Positions 17,058 through 26,159 are shown, counted from the stretch's first letter. The stretch: DNA of 64,000 bases from Arthrobacter sp. Leaf137 (GCF_001423525.1 NZ_LMOI01000004.1:50714-114713); one strand, 5' to 3'. A program made the numbers and translations. The notes: generated by a model not told the origin, from the letters alone.

Positions 17058-17866
17058 CTGCCGGCCCGGACCACAGTCCCTTTAGCAGTGCCACCAGCGG
17101 CTCGGGGCCACGGGCAGGCGTAGTGCTGTCGCATGGGTTCACAGGCAGCCCGCACAGCCTGCGCGGCTGGGCGCAGGCGCTTGCCGGGGCCGGCTTCGCG
17201 GTGCGGATGCCGCTCCTGCCGGGCCATGGCACGAGCTGGCAGGAACTGTCGCGCACGCGGTGGCAACAATGGCACGGCGCCTTGGATGATGCGTTCCTTG
17301 AACTCGACGCCGAATGCGACCATGTTTTCGCTGCCGGGCTGAGTATGGGCGGGGCACTTGCGCTGCGGGTCGCTGCCACGCGGCCGGTGGCCGGCGTGGT
17401 CCTGGTCAACCCCGGGCTGGTGATTGATGACCCGCGCGCTCCGTTGGCAGGCATCCTGAAGCTGGTCATGAAGAGCACCCCTGCCATCGCCAACGACATC
17501 CTGAAGGCGGGTATCGATGAAGGCGCATATCCCCGCACTCCCGTCGCCGCAGCACACGAACTGAACAAAATGTTCAAGGACACCGCCCGGCTGCTCCCCC
17601 GCATCACGGCACCGGTGCAGGTCTATCGGTCCGCCGTGGACCATGTGGTGTCGGACTCCAGCATTTCCGTCCTGCGCCGCGGCTTGACCCATGCGCCCCT
17701 GGACCTGGTCCGGCTGGAGAACAGCTACCACGTGGCCACCATGGACAACGATGCCGAACAGATATTCCAGGGTTCGGTGGACTTCATCCGGGCAACGCTT
17801 GCTGCGCTGGCACCCGGCGTGGCGGCTCCCGCGGGCTCCGGGGAGGCCGGCGATGAACAGGCCTGA
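17054..17866 (+). CDS. Alpha/beta hydrolase, second of a tandem pair
   Basis: 270-residue paralogue of the preceding hydrolase with the same layout: SHGFTGSPHSLRGWA near 26-40, GLSMGG with Ser97, SAVDHVVS for the Asp and SYHVATMDND for the His. Identical landmark spacing suggests tandem duplication followed by divergence. It has two four-base-type junctions: the upstream ATGA overlap and a 14-base overlap with the downstream membrane protein gene. Substrate unknown. Confidence 0.88.
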   Translation: MTAGPDHSPFSSATSGSGPRAGVVLSHGFTGSPHSLRGWAQALAGAGFAVRMPLLPGHGTSWQELSRTRWQQWHGALDDAFLELDAECDHVFAAGLSMGGALALRVAATRPVAGVVLVNPGLVIDDPRAPLAGILKLVMKSTPAIANDILKAGIDEGAYPRTPVAAAHELNKMFKDTARLLPRITAPVQVYRSAVDHVVSDSSISVLRRGLTHAPLDLVRLENSYHVATMDNDAEQIFQGSVDFIRATLAALAPGVAAPAGSGEAGDEQA

Positions 17867-18395
17867 TTCCGGATCCGCGGACCAGGGCGCCAACCAGGAC
17901 GACGCCGTCTGGCTCGACCTGGTGGCACGGCTGGAGGCGGACACTCCTCCGCCGGAGCGCAACGTGCCGGGTTCTGTTGCCAAGCCGCCCGGGCCGGCGT
18001 CCTTCCGTGACTTTGATCCACTCAATCTGTCCGGTGCCGCACCCATGGAACGTTCGGCCGCCGAGCGCCTGGACAGCCAACGCGGAGAGCCGCGCGATGA
18101 CGATATGTCGGAGGCGCCGCCGGCCGGCCCGCGCGACTACGGCGTTGAGGATGACGGAGGCGACTTCGTGCCCGGTGAGCCGCCCAGCCTTTCCGGGACA
18201 GACCCCATGACAATGCTGGCCTGGCTGGCCGCAGTCGGCGGGCCCATCGCGCTGCTGCTGTCCACGATGTTCTGGCGATCGGCGCCCGTGCTGGCCATTT
18301 GGGGCATCGTTGCTGCATTTGTTGCCGGCACGGTGTACCTCATCATGAAGCTTCCGCAGGAGAAGGACGAGGACGACGACGGCGCCCGGGTCTGA
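17853..18395 (+). CDS. Membrane protein of unknown function
   Basis: 180-residue protein with a long acidic, Pro-rich N-terminal region (about 1-108) and two membrane helices (about 117-137 and 141-160), ending in an acidic tail (EKDEDDDGARV). Starts at the ATG at 17853, six bases after GGGAGG and overlapping the end of the second hydrolase gene, so it is probably co-translated with it. It resembles short actinobacterial membrane proteins often found beside such hydrolases. I cannot assign a function. It converges on the glucokinase gene with a four-base gap. Confidence 0.82.
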   Translation: MNRPDSGSADQGANQDDAVWLDLVARLEADTPPPERNVPGSVAKPPGPASFRDFDPLNLSGAAPMERSAAERLDSQRGEPRDDDMSEAPPAGPRDYGVEDDGGDFVPGEPPSLSGTDPMTMLAWLAAVGGPIALLLSTMFWRSAPVLAIWGIVAAFVAGTVYLIMKLPQEKDEDDDGARV

Positions 18396-18399
18396 GCAG

Positions 18400-19491
18400 T
18401 CAGCTGCGGACCCTGCCGCTCACGCGGGAGAGGTCGGCGGCACCGATCAGGCCGGCGTTGGGTCCAAGGTGGGCCAACTGGATACCGGCGGCCGGCCGGA
18501 AGCCACGGCCCGTCAGGTTCCTGGCAAATGCCTTCCTGGCGGGCTCCACGAGGAGATCGCCTGCTGAACACAGGCCTCCGCCGATGACGAACAGTCCCGG
18601 GTCGAGGGCGGCCGCCAGGTTGGCAAGCCCCAGGCCGAGCCACTCCCCTACCTCTTCGATCAGTTCGCGCGATGCCGTATCCCCGGCGAGGGCGAGTTCG
18701 GTGACGATGGCTCCGGTAATGGTCTCTGCGCGGCCACCGACCGCAGCCAGAAGGTCCTGGGCCATGGGCGAGTTGCTGCTGGCAAGGATCCTCGCTTCCC
18801 GGCCGAGGGCGTTGCCGGAGGCATATTGTTCCCAGCAGCCGCGGTTGCCGCATTCGCAGCGGTGACCGCCGGGCATGATGACCTGGTGGCCGAACTCACC
18901 GGCCACGCCGAAGCGGCCGCGTTCCACCCGGCCGTCCATCACCATGGCCCCACCGATTCCGGTGCCAAGGGTGATGCATACCAGGCGGCTTTCCCCTTGC
19001 CCGGCGCCGAACCGCCACTCGGCCCACGCGGCGGCGTCGGCGTCGTTGGCCAGCAGCACCGGGCGCCGCAGGAGCTGCTGGAGGTTGGCGCGCAGGGGCT
19101 CGTTCCGCCAGGCGAGGTGGGGACTGAAAAGGACAGTGCCGCCGTCGAGGTCCATCCAGCCCGCGGCCCCGATGCCCACCGACCGGATCCGCCGCCCGCT
19201 GCCGAGCTCTTCGACCAGTTCCACGATGACCCGTTCCACAGCCCGGGGATCAGTGCCGGGCGTGGTGCGGCGGGCTTCGCTGAGGATCCGGCCTTCCTCG
19301 TCCACCACACCTGCAGCCACCTTGGTGCCGCCGATGTCGATGCCGATCGCCAATCCCCGGCGGCCCAGGCGCGCCCGCCCCCGGGAACCTTTTCCCTGCC
19401 CTGATGTGGCACGGTACGGGGCGGACCGCCGCTTCCACGGCGCGGATCGACGGAGGTGGCCGGCCTGGTCGCCGGAGGGCGGTGCGTACAT
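18400..19491 (-). CDS. ROK-family glucokinase
   Basis: 363-residue sugar kinase of the ROK family, phosphorylating glucose or a related hexose with ATP (or polyphosphate). The phosphate-binding motif AIGIDIGGTKVAAG is near 48-61; the zinc motif GHRCECGNRGCWEQYASG has the ROK Cys triad. There is no helix-turn-helix, so it is a kinase rather than a ROK repressor. I use the ATG at 19491 with GGGGA just upstream; the frame runs on to 19605, but that adds unconserved sequence and would cover the palindrome in the divergent promoter region. A 40-residue basic N-terminal tail is unusual. Confidence 0.9.
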   Translation of the reverse strand: MYAPPSGDQAGHLRRSAPWKRRSAPYRATSGQGKGSRGRARLGRRGLAIGIDIGGTKVAAGVVDEEGRILSEARRTTPGTDPRAVERVIVELVEELGSGRRIRSVGIGAAGWMDLDGGTVLFSPHLAWRNEPLRANLQQLLRRPVLLANDADAAAWAEWRFGAGQGESRLVCITLGTGIGGAMVMDGRVERGRFGVAGEFGHQVIMPGGHRCECGNRGCWEQYASGNALGREARILASSNSPMAQDLLAAVGGRAETITGAIVTELALAGDTASRELIEEVGEWLGLGLANLAAALDPGLFVIGGGLCSAGDLLVEPARKAFARNLTGRGFRPAAGIQLAHLGPNAGLIGAADLSRVSGRVRS

Positions 19492-19573
19492 AGTCCCCAA
19501 GTCTAGGCTCGCGGCCGGGCCTCCGGAGCCGGGGCACGCTGGCTCCGGACCCGCCGCTGCCGCATTGACGGCT

Positions 19574-19593
19574 AAGTTACTGGCCAGTAACTT
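19574..19593. promoter_or_regulatory. 20-bp perfect palindrome in glucokinase/acyl-CoA ligase divergent promoter
   Basis: AAGTTACTGGCCAGTAACTT is a perfect palindrome. A -35-like TTGACG (19565-19570) lies just before it, and TAACTT (19588-19593), 17 bases further on, forms the end of the right arm, so a bound repressor would cover a rightward promoter for the acyl-CoA ligase. The size and symmetry are typical of TetR-type operators; the regulator is not encoded in this window. Confidence 0.6.
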
Positions 19594-19673
19594 TAGATAC
19601 AGCACTGTCCTGCGGCGGCATACTAGGCTTGTTACATGCCCCCTGCGGGACGACGGATATCAAAGGAGCTACA

Positions 19674-21482
19674 GTGCGCCAATTCAGTGTTCCGCCCCTT
19701 GTTGTTGTTCCACCGGAGACCAACATCACCGACCTGCTGCTGCGGCAGGCCAAAAAGGCCAGCAACCCGGCACTGTTTTCCCGCCTTGACGCATCCGGCT
19801 CCTGGCAGAACGTCTCCGCCACCGATTTCCTGGCTGACGTTAACGCCTTGGCTAAGGGTCTGATGGCCAGTGGCGTGGGTGCCGGCGACCGCGTGGGAAT
19901 TATGTCCCGGACCCGCTACGAATGGTCCCTGGTGGACTTCGCCATTTGGTTTGCGGGCGCCATCTCGGTTCCAATCTATGAGACCTCGTCCCCGTCCCAG
20001 GTGGCCTGGAACCTTGGTGATTCCGGGGCCGTCGCCGCATTCGGCGAATCCGCACACCACGAAAACATCATCCTGCAGGCCGTCAACGCCGAAGGCCTCA
20101 CCGACTTGAAGCACGTCTGGCAGCTGGAAGGCGACGGCCTGGATGCCCTCCGCGAGGCCGGGCGTGGCGTCAGCGATGACGAGCTCGAGTCGCGGCGGAG
20201 TACTGCCGGCCTCGCCGATACGGCCACCATCATCTACACATCCGGCACCACCGGGCGGCCCAAGGGTTGCGAGCTGACGCACGGGAACTTCGTGGAGCTC
20301 TCGGACAACGCCCTGGCCATCATCGGCGAAATCGTCCACGAGGACGCCAAGACCATCATGTTCCTTCCGCTGGCACATGTCTTCGCACGGTTCATCTCCG
20401 TCCTTGCCATGGCTGCCGGGACCACTGTGGCGCACACGCCGGACATCAAAAACCTGCTCGCGGACCTGCAGAGCTACGAGCCCACCTTCATCCTGGCCGT
20501 GCCACGGGTTTTCGAAAAGGTCTACAACTCGGCCATGACCAAGGCTGAGGACGGCGGCAAGGGCGCCATCTTCCACCGGGCCGCCGATACCGCCATCGCG
20601 TACTCGAAAGCACGCCAGGAAGGCCGCGTCGGGCTGGGCCTCAAGCTCCGCCATGCGCTGTTCGACAAGCTGGTGTACGGCAAGCTGCGCGCAGCGATGG
20701 GCGGCCATGTGGCCCACGCCGTGTCCGGCGGCGGCCCGCTCGGCGAACGCCTGGGCCACTTCTTCCAGGGTATCGGCATGCAGGTACTCGAGGGGTACGG
20801 CCTGACCGAAACCACTGCCCCCATCTCGGTCAATACCCCGTCCCGGATCAAGATAGGGTCCGTGGGCAAGCCGCTGCCCGGTAACGCCGTAAAGATCGCC
20901 GAAGACGGTGAAATCCTCACCCAGGGCGTCTGCGTGATGCGCGGCTACTACAAGCGTGAGGACCTCACCGCGGACACGTTCGACGACGGCTGGTTCCGTA
21001 CTGGAGACATCGGCCGGCTCGACGAGGACGGCTTTGTCTGGATCACCGGCCGCAAGAAGGAGATCATCGTAACGGCCGGCGGCAAGAACGTGATCCCCGC
21101 CCTGCTGGAAGACCAGATCCGGGCCGACGCCCTGGTCTCGCAGGTCCTCGTAGTGGGTGACAACCGCCCGTTCATCGGCGCCCTGGTCACCCTTGACCAG
21201 GAGGCGCTGCCGGGCTGGCTCCAGCGGCACGGGCTTCCAGCCGGCACCTCGCTGGAGGAGGCAGCAGAGAACCCTGTGGTCAAGGCAGCGGTGCAGGACC
21301 TGATCACCGCCGCCAACGGGTCTGTGTCCCAGGCCGAGGCCATCAAGTCGTTCCGGATCGTTCCGGCCGACTTCACCGAGGCGTCCGGACATTTGACGCC
21401 GTCCATGAAGGTAAAGCGGGCACAGGTGATGAAGGATTTCGAGACCATTATCGAGGAGATGTACTCGGCACCCCGCTCCTGA
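19674..21482 (+). CDS. Long-chain fatty-acid-CoA ligase (FadD15-like)
   Basis: 602-residue AMP-forming acyl-CoA synthetase activating long-chain fatty acids. Motifs: IIYTSGTTGRPKGCELTHGN (ATP-binding loop), LEGYGLTETTAP (adenine and acyl pocket), WFRTGDIGRLDEDGF and GRKKEIIVTAGGKNV. The AMP-binding lysine region is near the C-terminus (HLTPSMKVKR). The GTG start at 19674 follows AAAGGAG five bases upstream. Long membrane-associated ACSL-type sequence, similar in place to fadD15 (Rv2187). A 20-bp palindrome in its promoter suggests repression, perhaps by a lipid-responsive regulator. Confidence 0.93.
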   Translation: MRQFSVPPLVVVPPETNITDLLLRQAKKASNPALFSRLDASGSWQNVSATDFLADVNALAKGLMASGVGAGDRVGIMSRTRYEWSLVDFAIWFAGAISVPIYETSSPSQVAWNLGDSGAVAAFGESAHHENIILQAVNAEGLTDLKHVWQLEGDGLDALREAGRGVSDDELESRRSTAGLADTATIIYTSGTTGRPKGCELTHGNFVELSDNALAIIGEIVHEDAKTIMFLPLAHVFARFISVLAMAAGTTVAHTPDIKNLLADLQSYEPTFILAVPRVFEKVYNSAMTKAEDGGKGAIFHRAADTAIAYSKARQEGRVGLGLKLRHALFDKLVYGKLRAAMGGHVAHAVSGGGPLGERLGHFFQGIGMQVLEGYGLTETTAPISVNTPSRIKIGSVGKPLPGNAVKIAEDGEILTQGVCVMRGYYKREDLTADTFDDGWFRTGDIGRLDEDGFVWITGRKKEIIVTAGGKNVIPALLEDQIRADALVSQVLVVGDNRPFIGALVTLDQEALPGWLQRHGLPAGTSLEEAAENPVVKAAVQDLITAANGSVSQAEAIKSFRIVPADFTEASGHLTPSMKVKRAQVMKDFETIIEEMYSAPRS

Positions 21483-21512
21483 CCCAAGCACTGCTGCGCT
21501 CAAGACGAAAAG

Positions 21513-21544
21513 GTCCTCCCGGCTGCTGCCGGGAGGACTTTTTC
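21513..21544. terminator. Bidirectional terminator between acyl-CoA ligase and pyc
   Basis: Ten-base-pair GC stem (GTCCTCCCGG / CCGGGAGGAC), loop CTGCTG, followed by a T run on the plus strand and preceded by AAAA, giving a T run on the minus strand. It sits between two convergent genes and can end both. Confidence 0.85.
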
Positions 21545-21567
21545 ATTGCCTTACGTGCTGGACCGGG

Positions 21568-24500
21568 CTACTGCTCCACAACCAGGAGCAGGTCTCCGCC
21601 CTGAACCTGCTCCACCGCGGAGATGGCCAGCCTGGACACCTTGCCGCCCACCGGCGTCGTAATGGAAGCTTCCATCTTCATCGCCTCGATAGTGGCCACG
21701 GTATCGCCGGCGTTCACCGTGTCTCCCGCCTTCACGGTGACAGTGACGGCCCCGGCGAACGGCGCGGCGACGTGGCCCTGCTGCGCCGGATCCGCCTTCT
21801 CGGCAGCCTTGACGTTGCTGACCACTGACCGGTCCCGCACCACCACGGGCCGGGACTGGCCGTTGAGGGTGCACATCACGGTGCGCATGCCCTTCTCGTC
21901 CGGTTCCGAGACTGCTTCGAGTGAAGCAATCAGCCGGACGCCGCGCTCCAGCGTGATCTCGTGCTCGGTGCCCTGCTGCAGCCCGTACAGGTAGTCGCGC
22001 GTGTCCAGGACAGAGATGTTGCCGAAGGTCTCGACACTCTTCAGGTAGTCCTTGGTGGGGCCGGCGAACAGCAGCCGGTTCAGGGTGTGCTGGCGGGTCT
22101 TGGAGTCGGACTTGAGCGCGGCACTGTCCTCGGCGCTGAGCTCGACGTCGCGGACCTTGATGCTGCGTCCCTGGAGGGCCTTGGTGCGGAAGGGCTCCGG
22201 CCACCCTCCGGGAGGGTCCCCGAGTTCGCCGGAAAGGAATCCGATGACGGAGTCGGGGATGTCGTAGTTCTGCGGGTTCTCGTTGAAGTCCGCGGGATCG
22301 GCGTTGAGGCCCACCAGGTGCAGGGCGAGATCACCCACCACCTTGGATGAGGGCGTCACCTTTACCAAGTGGCCGAGGATCCGGTCAGCGGCCGTGTACA
22401 TGTCCTCGATGGCTTCGAACCGCTCCCCCAGGCCCAGTGCCATGGCCTGCTGGCGGAGGTTGGAAAGCTGGCCGCCGGGGATCTCGTGCTTGTAGACCCG
22501 GCCGGTGGGACCGGGCAGGCCCGACTCGAACGGTGCGTACACCCTGCGGACGGCCTCCCAGTACGGTTCCAGGGAACTGACGGCGTCAAGGCTCAGACCG
22601 GTGTCACGCGGCGTGTGGGCCAGCGCCGCCACCAGGGCCGAGGCCGACACCTGGCTGGTAGTGCCGGCCAGGGAGGCTGAAGCCACGTCCACGGCGTCCA
22701 CACCAGCGTCCACGGCAGCCAGCAGGGTTGCCAGCTGGCCGCCCGCGGTGTCGTGGGTGTGCAGGTGTACGGGCAGGTCGAAGCGTTCGCGGAGTGCGGC
22801 CACAAGTTTGGCGGCCGCAGCCGGGCGAAGCAGGCCGGCCATGTCCTTGATCGCCAGGATGTGGGCGCCGGCATCAACGATTTTTTGGGCCAGTGCCAGG
22901 TAGTAGTCCAGCGTGTACAGCTTTTCCGCCGGATCCAGCAGATCGCCGGTGTAGCAGAGTGCCACTTCCGCGACAGCGGTACCGGTGGCGCGGACGGCCC
23001 GGATGGCGGGGGCCATCTGGCTGACGTCGTTCAGGGCGTCGAAGATCCGGAAGATGTCGATGCCGGTGGCCGCAGCCTCATTGACGAAGGCCTCGGTGAC
23101 TTCCTCAGGGTAAGGGGTGTAGCCCACGGTGTTGCGGCCGCGGAGCAGCATCTGGATGCAGATGTTCGGCAGGGCTTCCCGCAGTGCTGCGAGCCGGTCC
23201 CAGGGGTCTTCGCCGAGGAATCGGAGGGCGACGTCGTAGGTGGCCCCGCCCCAGGCTTCAACGGACAGCAGCTCCGGCGTCAGGGCGCTGACTGCCGGTC
23301 CGGCAGCCACAAGGTCGCGGGTGCGGACCCGGGTGGCGAGCAGCGACTGGTGGGCGTCGCGGAAGGTGGTGTCGGTGACGGCCACGGCGGTCTGCCCCCG
23401 CAAGGCCTTGGCGAAACCTTCCGGTCCCAGTTCACGCAGTTTCTGGCGGGAACCCGGCGCTGCCTCCTGGCCCTTGACGGACGGAAGCTTGTCGGCCGGG
23501 TTCGAGTGGACGGTCAGTTCACCGTTCGGCTTGTTGACGGTAACATCGGCCAGCCAGGTCAGCAGCTTGGTGCCGCGGTCTGCGGACACCCGCGCCTTGA
23601 GCAGTTGCGGGCGCTGGTCGATGAAGTTGGTGGCGACGTCGCCTGCGATGAAATCGGGGTCGTCCAGGACGGCCTGCAGGAAGGGGATATTGGTGGACAC
23701 GCCGCGGATCCGGAACTCTGCGAGGGCGCGGCGGGCGCGGGCCACGGCGGCGGGATAGTCCCGGCCCCGGCAGGTGAGCTTCACCAGCAAGGAGTCGAAG
23801 TGCGGGCTGATCTCGGCGCCGGAGTAGACGGTTCCGCCGTCGAGCCGTACGCCTGCGCCGCCTGCGGAGCGGTAGCCGGTGATCTTTCCAACATCGGGCC
23901 GGAAGCCGTTGGCCGGGTCCTCGGTGGTGATGCGGCTCTGCAGGGCAGCACCCTTGAGGTGGACGGTCTCCTGTGAGAGCCCAAGGTCAGCGAGGGTTTC
24001 GCCGGAGGCGATCCGCATCTGGGCCTGGACCAGGTCCACGTCCGTGACTTCCTCGGTGACCGTGTGCTCCACCTGGATGCGCGGGTTCATTTCGATGAAG
24101 ACGTGCTGGCCTGCCCGCTCGCCTTCGGTGTCCACCAGGAATTCAACCGTGCCCGCATTGACGTAGTTCAGGGCCTGCGCAAACTTGACCGCATCACGGT
24201 ACAGGGCCTGGCGGATGTTTTCGTCCAGGTTAGGGGCGGGGGCGATTTCGATGACCTTCTGGTGCCGCCGCTGGATGGAACAGTCCCGTTCGAAGAGGTG
24301 CATCACGTTGCCCTCGGCGTCAGCGAGAATCTGCACCTCGATGTGGCGGGGGCGCAGGACGGCCTGTTCCAGGAACATGGTGGGGTCGCCGAAGGCCGCG
24401 TCCGCCTCGCGCATCGCTGATTTCAGGGCCTCGGGAAGGTCTTCCCGGGTGTCCACCCGCCGCATGCCACGGCCTCCGCCGCCGGCCACTGCCTTCGCGA

Positions 24501-24966
24501 AGATGGGGAAGCCAATCTCATCAGCGGCGGCAAGCAGTTCATCCAGGTCCTTGGACGGCTCGCTGGACTTCAGCACCGGTACGCCGGCCGCGCGGGCCGC
24601 CTTCAGTGCTGCCACCTTGTTTCCGGCGAGTTCCAGGACTTCGGCCGGCGGACCCACGAACGTGATGCCGGCTTCCTTGGCCGCGCGGGCAAGGTCCGGG
24701 TTTTCCGAGAGGAAGCCGTACCCGGGGTAGATGGCGTCGGCGCCGGCCTCTTTGGCAACCCGCACCACCTCGGCGACGTCCAGGTATGCCCGGACGGGAT
24801 GCCCTTCCTCGCCAATCAGGTACGCCTCGTCCGCTTTCTGCCGGTGGATCGAGTTTCGGTCCTCATTGGGAAAGACGGCAACGGTCTTGGCGCCCAGCTC
24901 GTAGCCGGCGCGGAAGGCCCTGATCGCGATTTCGCCGCGGTTGGCCACCAGAACTTTGGAAAACAT
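21568..24966 (-). CDS. pyc: Pyruvate carboxylase
   Basis: 1132-residue biotin enzyme making oxaloacetate from pyruvate and bicarbonate, the main anaplerotic step. The N-terminal biotin carboxylase domain (about 1-450) contains VAGGGGRGMRR and FIEMNPRIQVEHTVTEEVT. The central carboxyltransferase domain (about 530-800) starts with TFRDAHQSLLATRVRTRDL. The C-terminal biotinyl domain has EAMKMEAS with Lys1097 biotinylated. Length is normal for the single-chain enzyme. Start is ATG at 24966 after AGGAGA. Monocistronic, with an inverted repeat about 65 bases upstream of the start. Confidence 0.97.
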   Translation of the reverse strand: MFSKVLVANRGEIAIRAFRAGYELGAKTVAVFPNEDRNSIHRQKADEAYLIGEEGHPVRAYLDVAEVVRVAKEAGADAIYPGYGFLSENPDLARAAKEAGITFVGPPAEVLELAGNKVAALKAARAAGVPVLKSSEPSKDLDELLAAADEIGFPIFAKAVAGGGGRGMRRVDTREDLPEALKSAMREADAAFGDPTMFLEQAVLRPRHIEVQILADAEGNVMHLFERDCSIQRRHQKVIEIAPAPNLDENIRQALYRDAVKFAQALNYVNAGTVEFLVDTEGERAGQHVFIEMNPRIQVEHTVTEEVTDVDLVQAQMRIASGETLADLGLSQETVHLKGAALQSRITTEDPANGFRPDVGKITGYRSAGGAGVRLDGGTVYSGAEISPHFDSLLVKLTCRGRDYPAAVARARRALAEFRIRGVSTNIPFLQAVLDDPDFIAGDVATNFIDQRPQLLKARVSADRGTKLLTWLADVTVNKPNGELTVHSNPADKLPSVKGQEAAPGSRQKLRELGPEGFAKALRGQTAVAVTDTTFRDAHQSLLATRVRTRDLVAAGPAVSALTPELLSVEAWGGATYDVALRFLGEDPWDRLAALREALPNICIQMLLRGRNTVGYTPYPEEVTEAFVNEAAATGIDIFRIFDALNDVSQMAPAIRAVRATGTAVAEVALCYTGDLLDPAEKLYTLDYYLALAQKIVDAGAHILAIKDMAGLLRPAAAAKLVAALRERFDLPVHLHTHDTAGGQLATLLAAVDAGVDAVDVASASLAGTTSQVSASALVAALAHTPRDTGLSLDAVSSLEPYWEAVRRVYAPFESGLPGPTGRVYKHEIPGGQLSNLRQQAMALGLGERFEAIEDMYTAADRILGHLVKVTPSSKVVGDLALHLVGLNADPADFNENPQNYDIPDSVIGFLSGELGDPPGGWPEPFRTKALQGRSIKVRDVELSAEDSAALKSDSKTRQHTLNRLLFAGPTKDYLKSVETFGNISVLDTRDYLYGLQQGTEHEITLERGVRLIASLEAVSEPDEKGMRTVMCTLNGQSRPVVVRDRSVVSNVKAAEKADPAQQGHVAAPFAGAVTVTVKAGDTVNAGDTVATIEAMKMEASITTPVGGKVSRLAISAVEQVQGGDLLLVVEQ

Positions 24967-25031
24967 ACTTCTCCTGCATCATTGCGGGTGGATCGGTGAG
25001 TGGTCACAGTGTCTAGGACCCACAAGGACAA

Positions 25032-25047
25032 ACACAAATCTTTGTGT
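25032..25047. promoter_or_regulatory. Inverted repeat in pyc / parA divergent region
   Basis: ACACAAA-TC-TTTGTGT, seven-base perfect arms, is AT-rich in GC-rich surroundings and lies 66-81 bases upstream of pyc. It looks like an operator for a dimeric regulator of pyc. The rest of the 24967-25267 spacer shows nothing I can assign, apart from a weak -10-like TAGGTT before parA. Confidence 0.4.
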
Positions 25048-25267
25048 CAGCCATCACAGATTTCCCCGTCATGTCCTGATCGGTTTGGGCCGGGCCGTCC
25101 TGATCAGCCCCGCTTGCACCGCCAGTGCCATGCCGGGCACCCATAAAGCAGGATTCAGCGCGGCATCCACATATGATGAGTAGGGCGGCAGGACCGTCCG
25201 GCTTCGGTTCCGCCGGAGCAAACACTACCCCCAACACGGCATCCGGCGTTAGGTTTTGGTCTCTCAA

Positions 25268-26086
25268 GTGCAAGTAGTCAGCATCAGCAGCCTTAAGGGT
25301 GGAGTCGGCAAGACTTCCGTCACCACAGGATTGGCGTCTGCGGCGCTGGCCGCGGGAATCCGGACCCTTGTGGTGGACCTCGATCCCCACGCGGACGCAA
25401 CCACTGCCCTGGGCGTGCAGCCCGGCGAGCAGCTTGATATCGGACGGATGCTCAAGAGCCCCCGACGTGCCAAACTCGCCGAGAACGTGGTGCGGAGCAA
25501 TTGGAGCTCCCGCGCCCACTCAAACGGTTCCGGCCCCGCGGTCCTGGATGTCGCCGTCGGCTCCGCCTATACGGGGATCTACGACCGTCCGGACCTTGGC
25601 CGCCGTGACCTTCGCCGGCTCACCGCGGTCCTGGCCGGCGCAGGCAACTACCAGCTGGTGCTGATCGACTGCCCGCCGTCGCTGAATGGCCTCACCCGGA
25701 TGGCGTGGTCCGCCAGCGACAAGGTGGCACTCGTGGCCGAACCCGGGCTCTTCTCGGTGGCCGGAACGGAGCGCACCATGCGTGCCATTCAGCTCTTCAA
25801 GCAGGAGTTCGCGCCCAACCTGTCACCGGCCGGAATCGTCGCCAACCGGGTGCGGACCGGCTCCTCCGAGCACACCTACCGGCTGGCCGAGATGGAGTCG
25901 ATGTTTGGCGAGCTGCTGCTGAGTCCGCGGATCCCGGAGCAGGCCAACTGGCAGCAGATCCAGGGTGCTGCGCATCCGGTGCACCACTGGCCCGGCGACT
26001 CCGCCAAGTCCGCTGCCGCCCTGTTCGATGAGCTGCTGGCCAACCTGATGGCTGCGGGCAGCGGCCTCCGAAGCCGCGCACGCTAG
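25268..26086 (+). CDS. Orphan ParA/MinD-type ATPase
   Basis: 272-residue ParA-family ATPase with the deviant Walker A SLKGGVGKTS near residues 8-17, VVDLDPHADATTALG (Walker A') and LIDCPPSLNGLT (Walker B). No partner parB lies beside it, so it may place another cargo or act with a distant ParB. Start is uncertain: GTG at 25268 or TTG at 25256, both with little ribosome-binding sequence; a TAGGTT box just upstream suggests a short or absent leader. A paralogous ParA with ScpAB lies at 38373-39272. It converges on merR. Confidence 0.85.
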   Translation: MQVVSISSLKGGVGKTSVTTGLASAALAAGIRTLVVDLDPHADATTALGVQPGEQLDIGRMLKSPRRAKLAENVVRSNWSSRAHSNGSGPAVLDVAVGSAYTGIYDRPDLGRRDLRRLTAVLAGAGNYQLVLIDCPPSLNGLTRMAWSASDKVALVAEPGLFSVAGTERTMRAIQLFKQEFAPNLSPAGIVANRVRTGSSEHTYRLAEMESMFGELLLSPRIPEQANWQQIQGAAHPVHHWPGDSAKSAAALFDELLANLMAAGSGLRSRAR

Positions 26087-26091
26087 AGACG

Positions 26092-26154
26092 AACCCTTAA
26101 CGAACAGGGGCCGCACTCCTCCGGGAGGAGTGCGGCCCCTGTTCGTTAAGGGTT
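26092..26154. terminator. 63-base perfect inverted repeat between parA and merR
   Basis: Both arms are 31 bases and perfectly complementary around one central base; the inner half is GC-rich (CAGGGGCCGCACTCCTCC) and the outer ends are AACCCTTAACGAA and its complement. It starts five bases after the parA stop and ends five bases before the merR stop, so it is best read as a terminator for both converging genes. Its length is unusual for a terminator. Confidence 0.75.
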
Positions 26155-26159
26155 GCGGG

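Noticed and set aside
19632..21503. Long minus-strand frame across the acyl-CoA ligase gene
   Set aside because: Composition is that of an antisense shadow; the plus-strand frame carries all the family motifs.
22753..23976. Plus-strand frame of about 400 codons inside pyc
   Set aside because: Antisense to pyc, no ribosome-binding site or recognisable domain.
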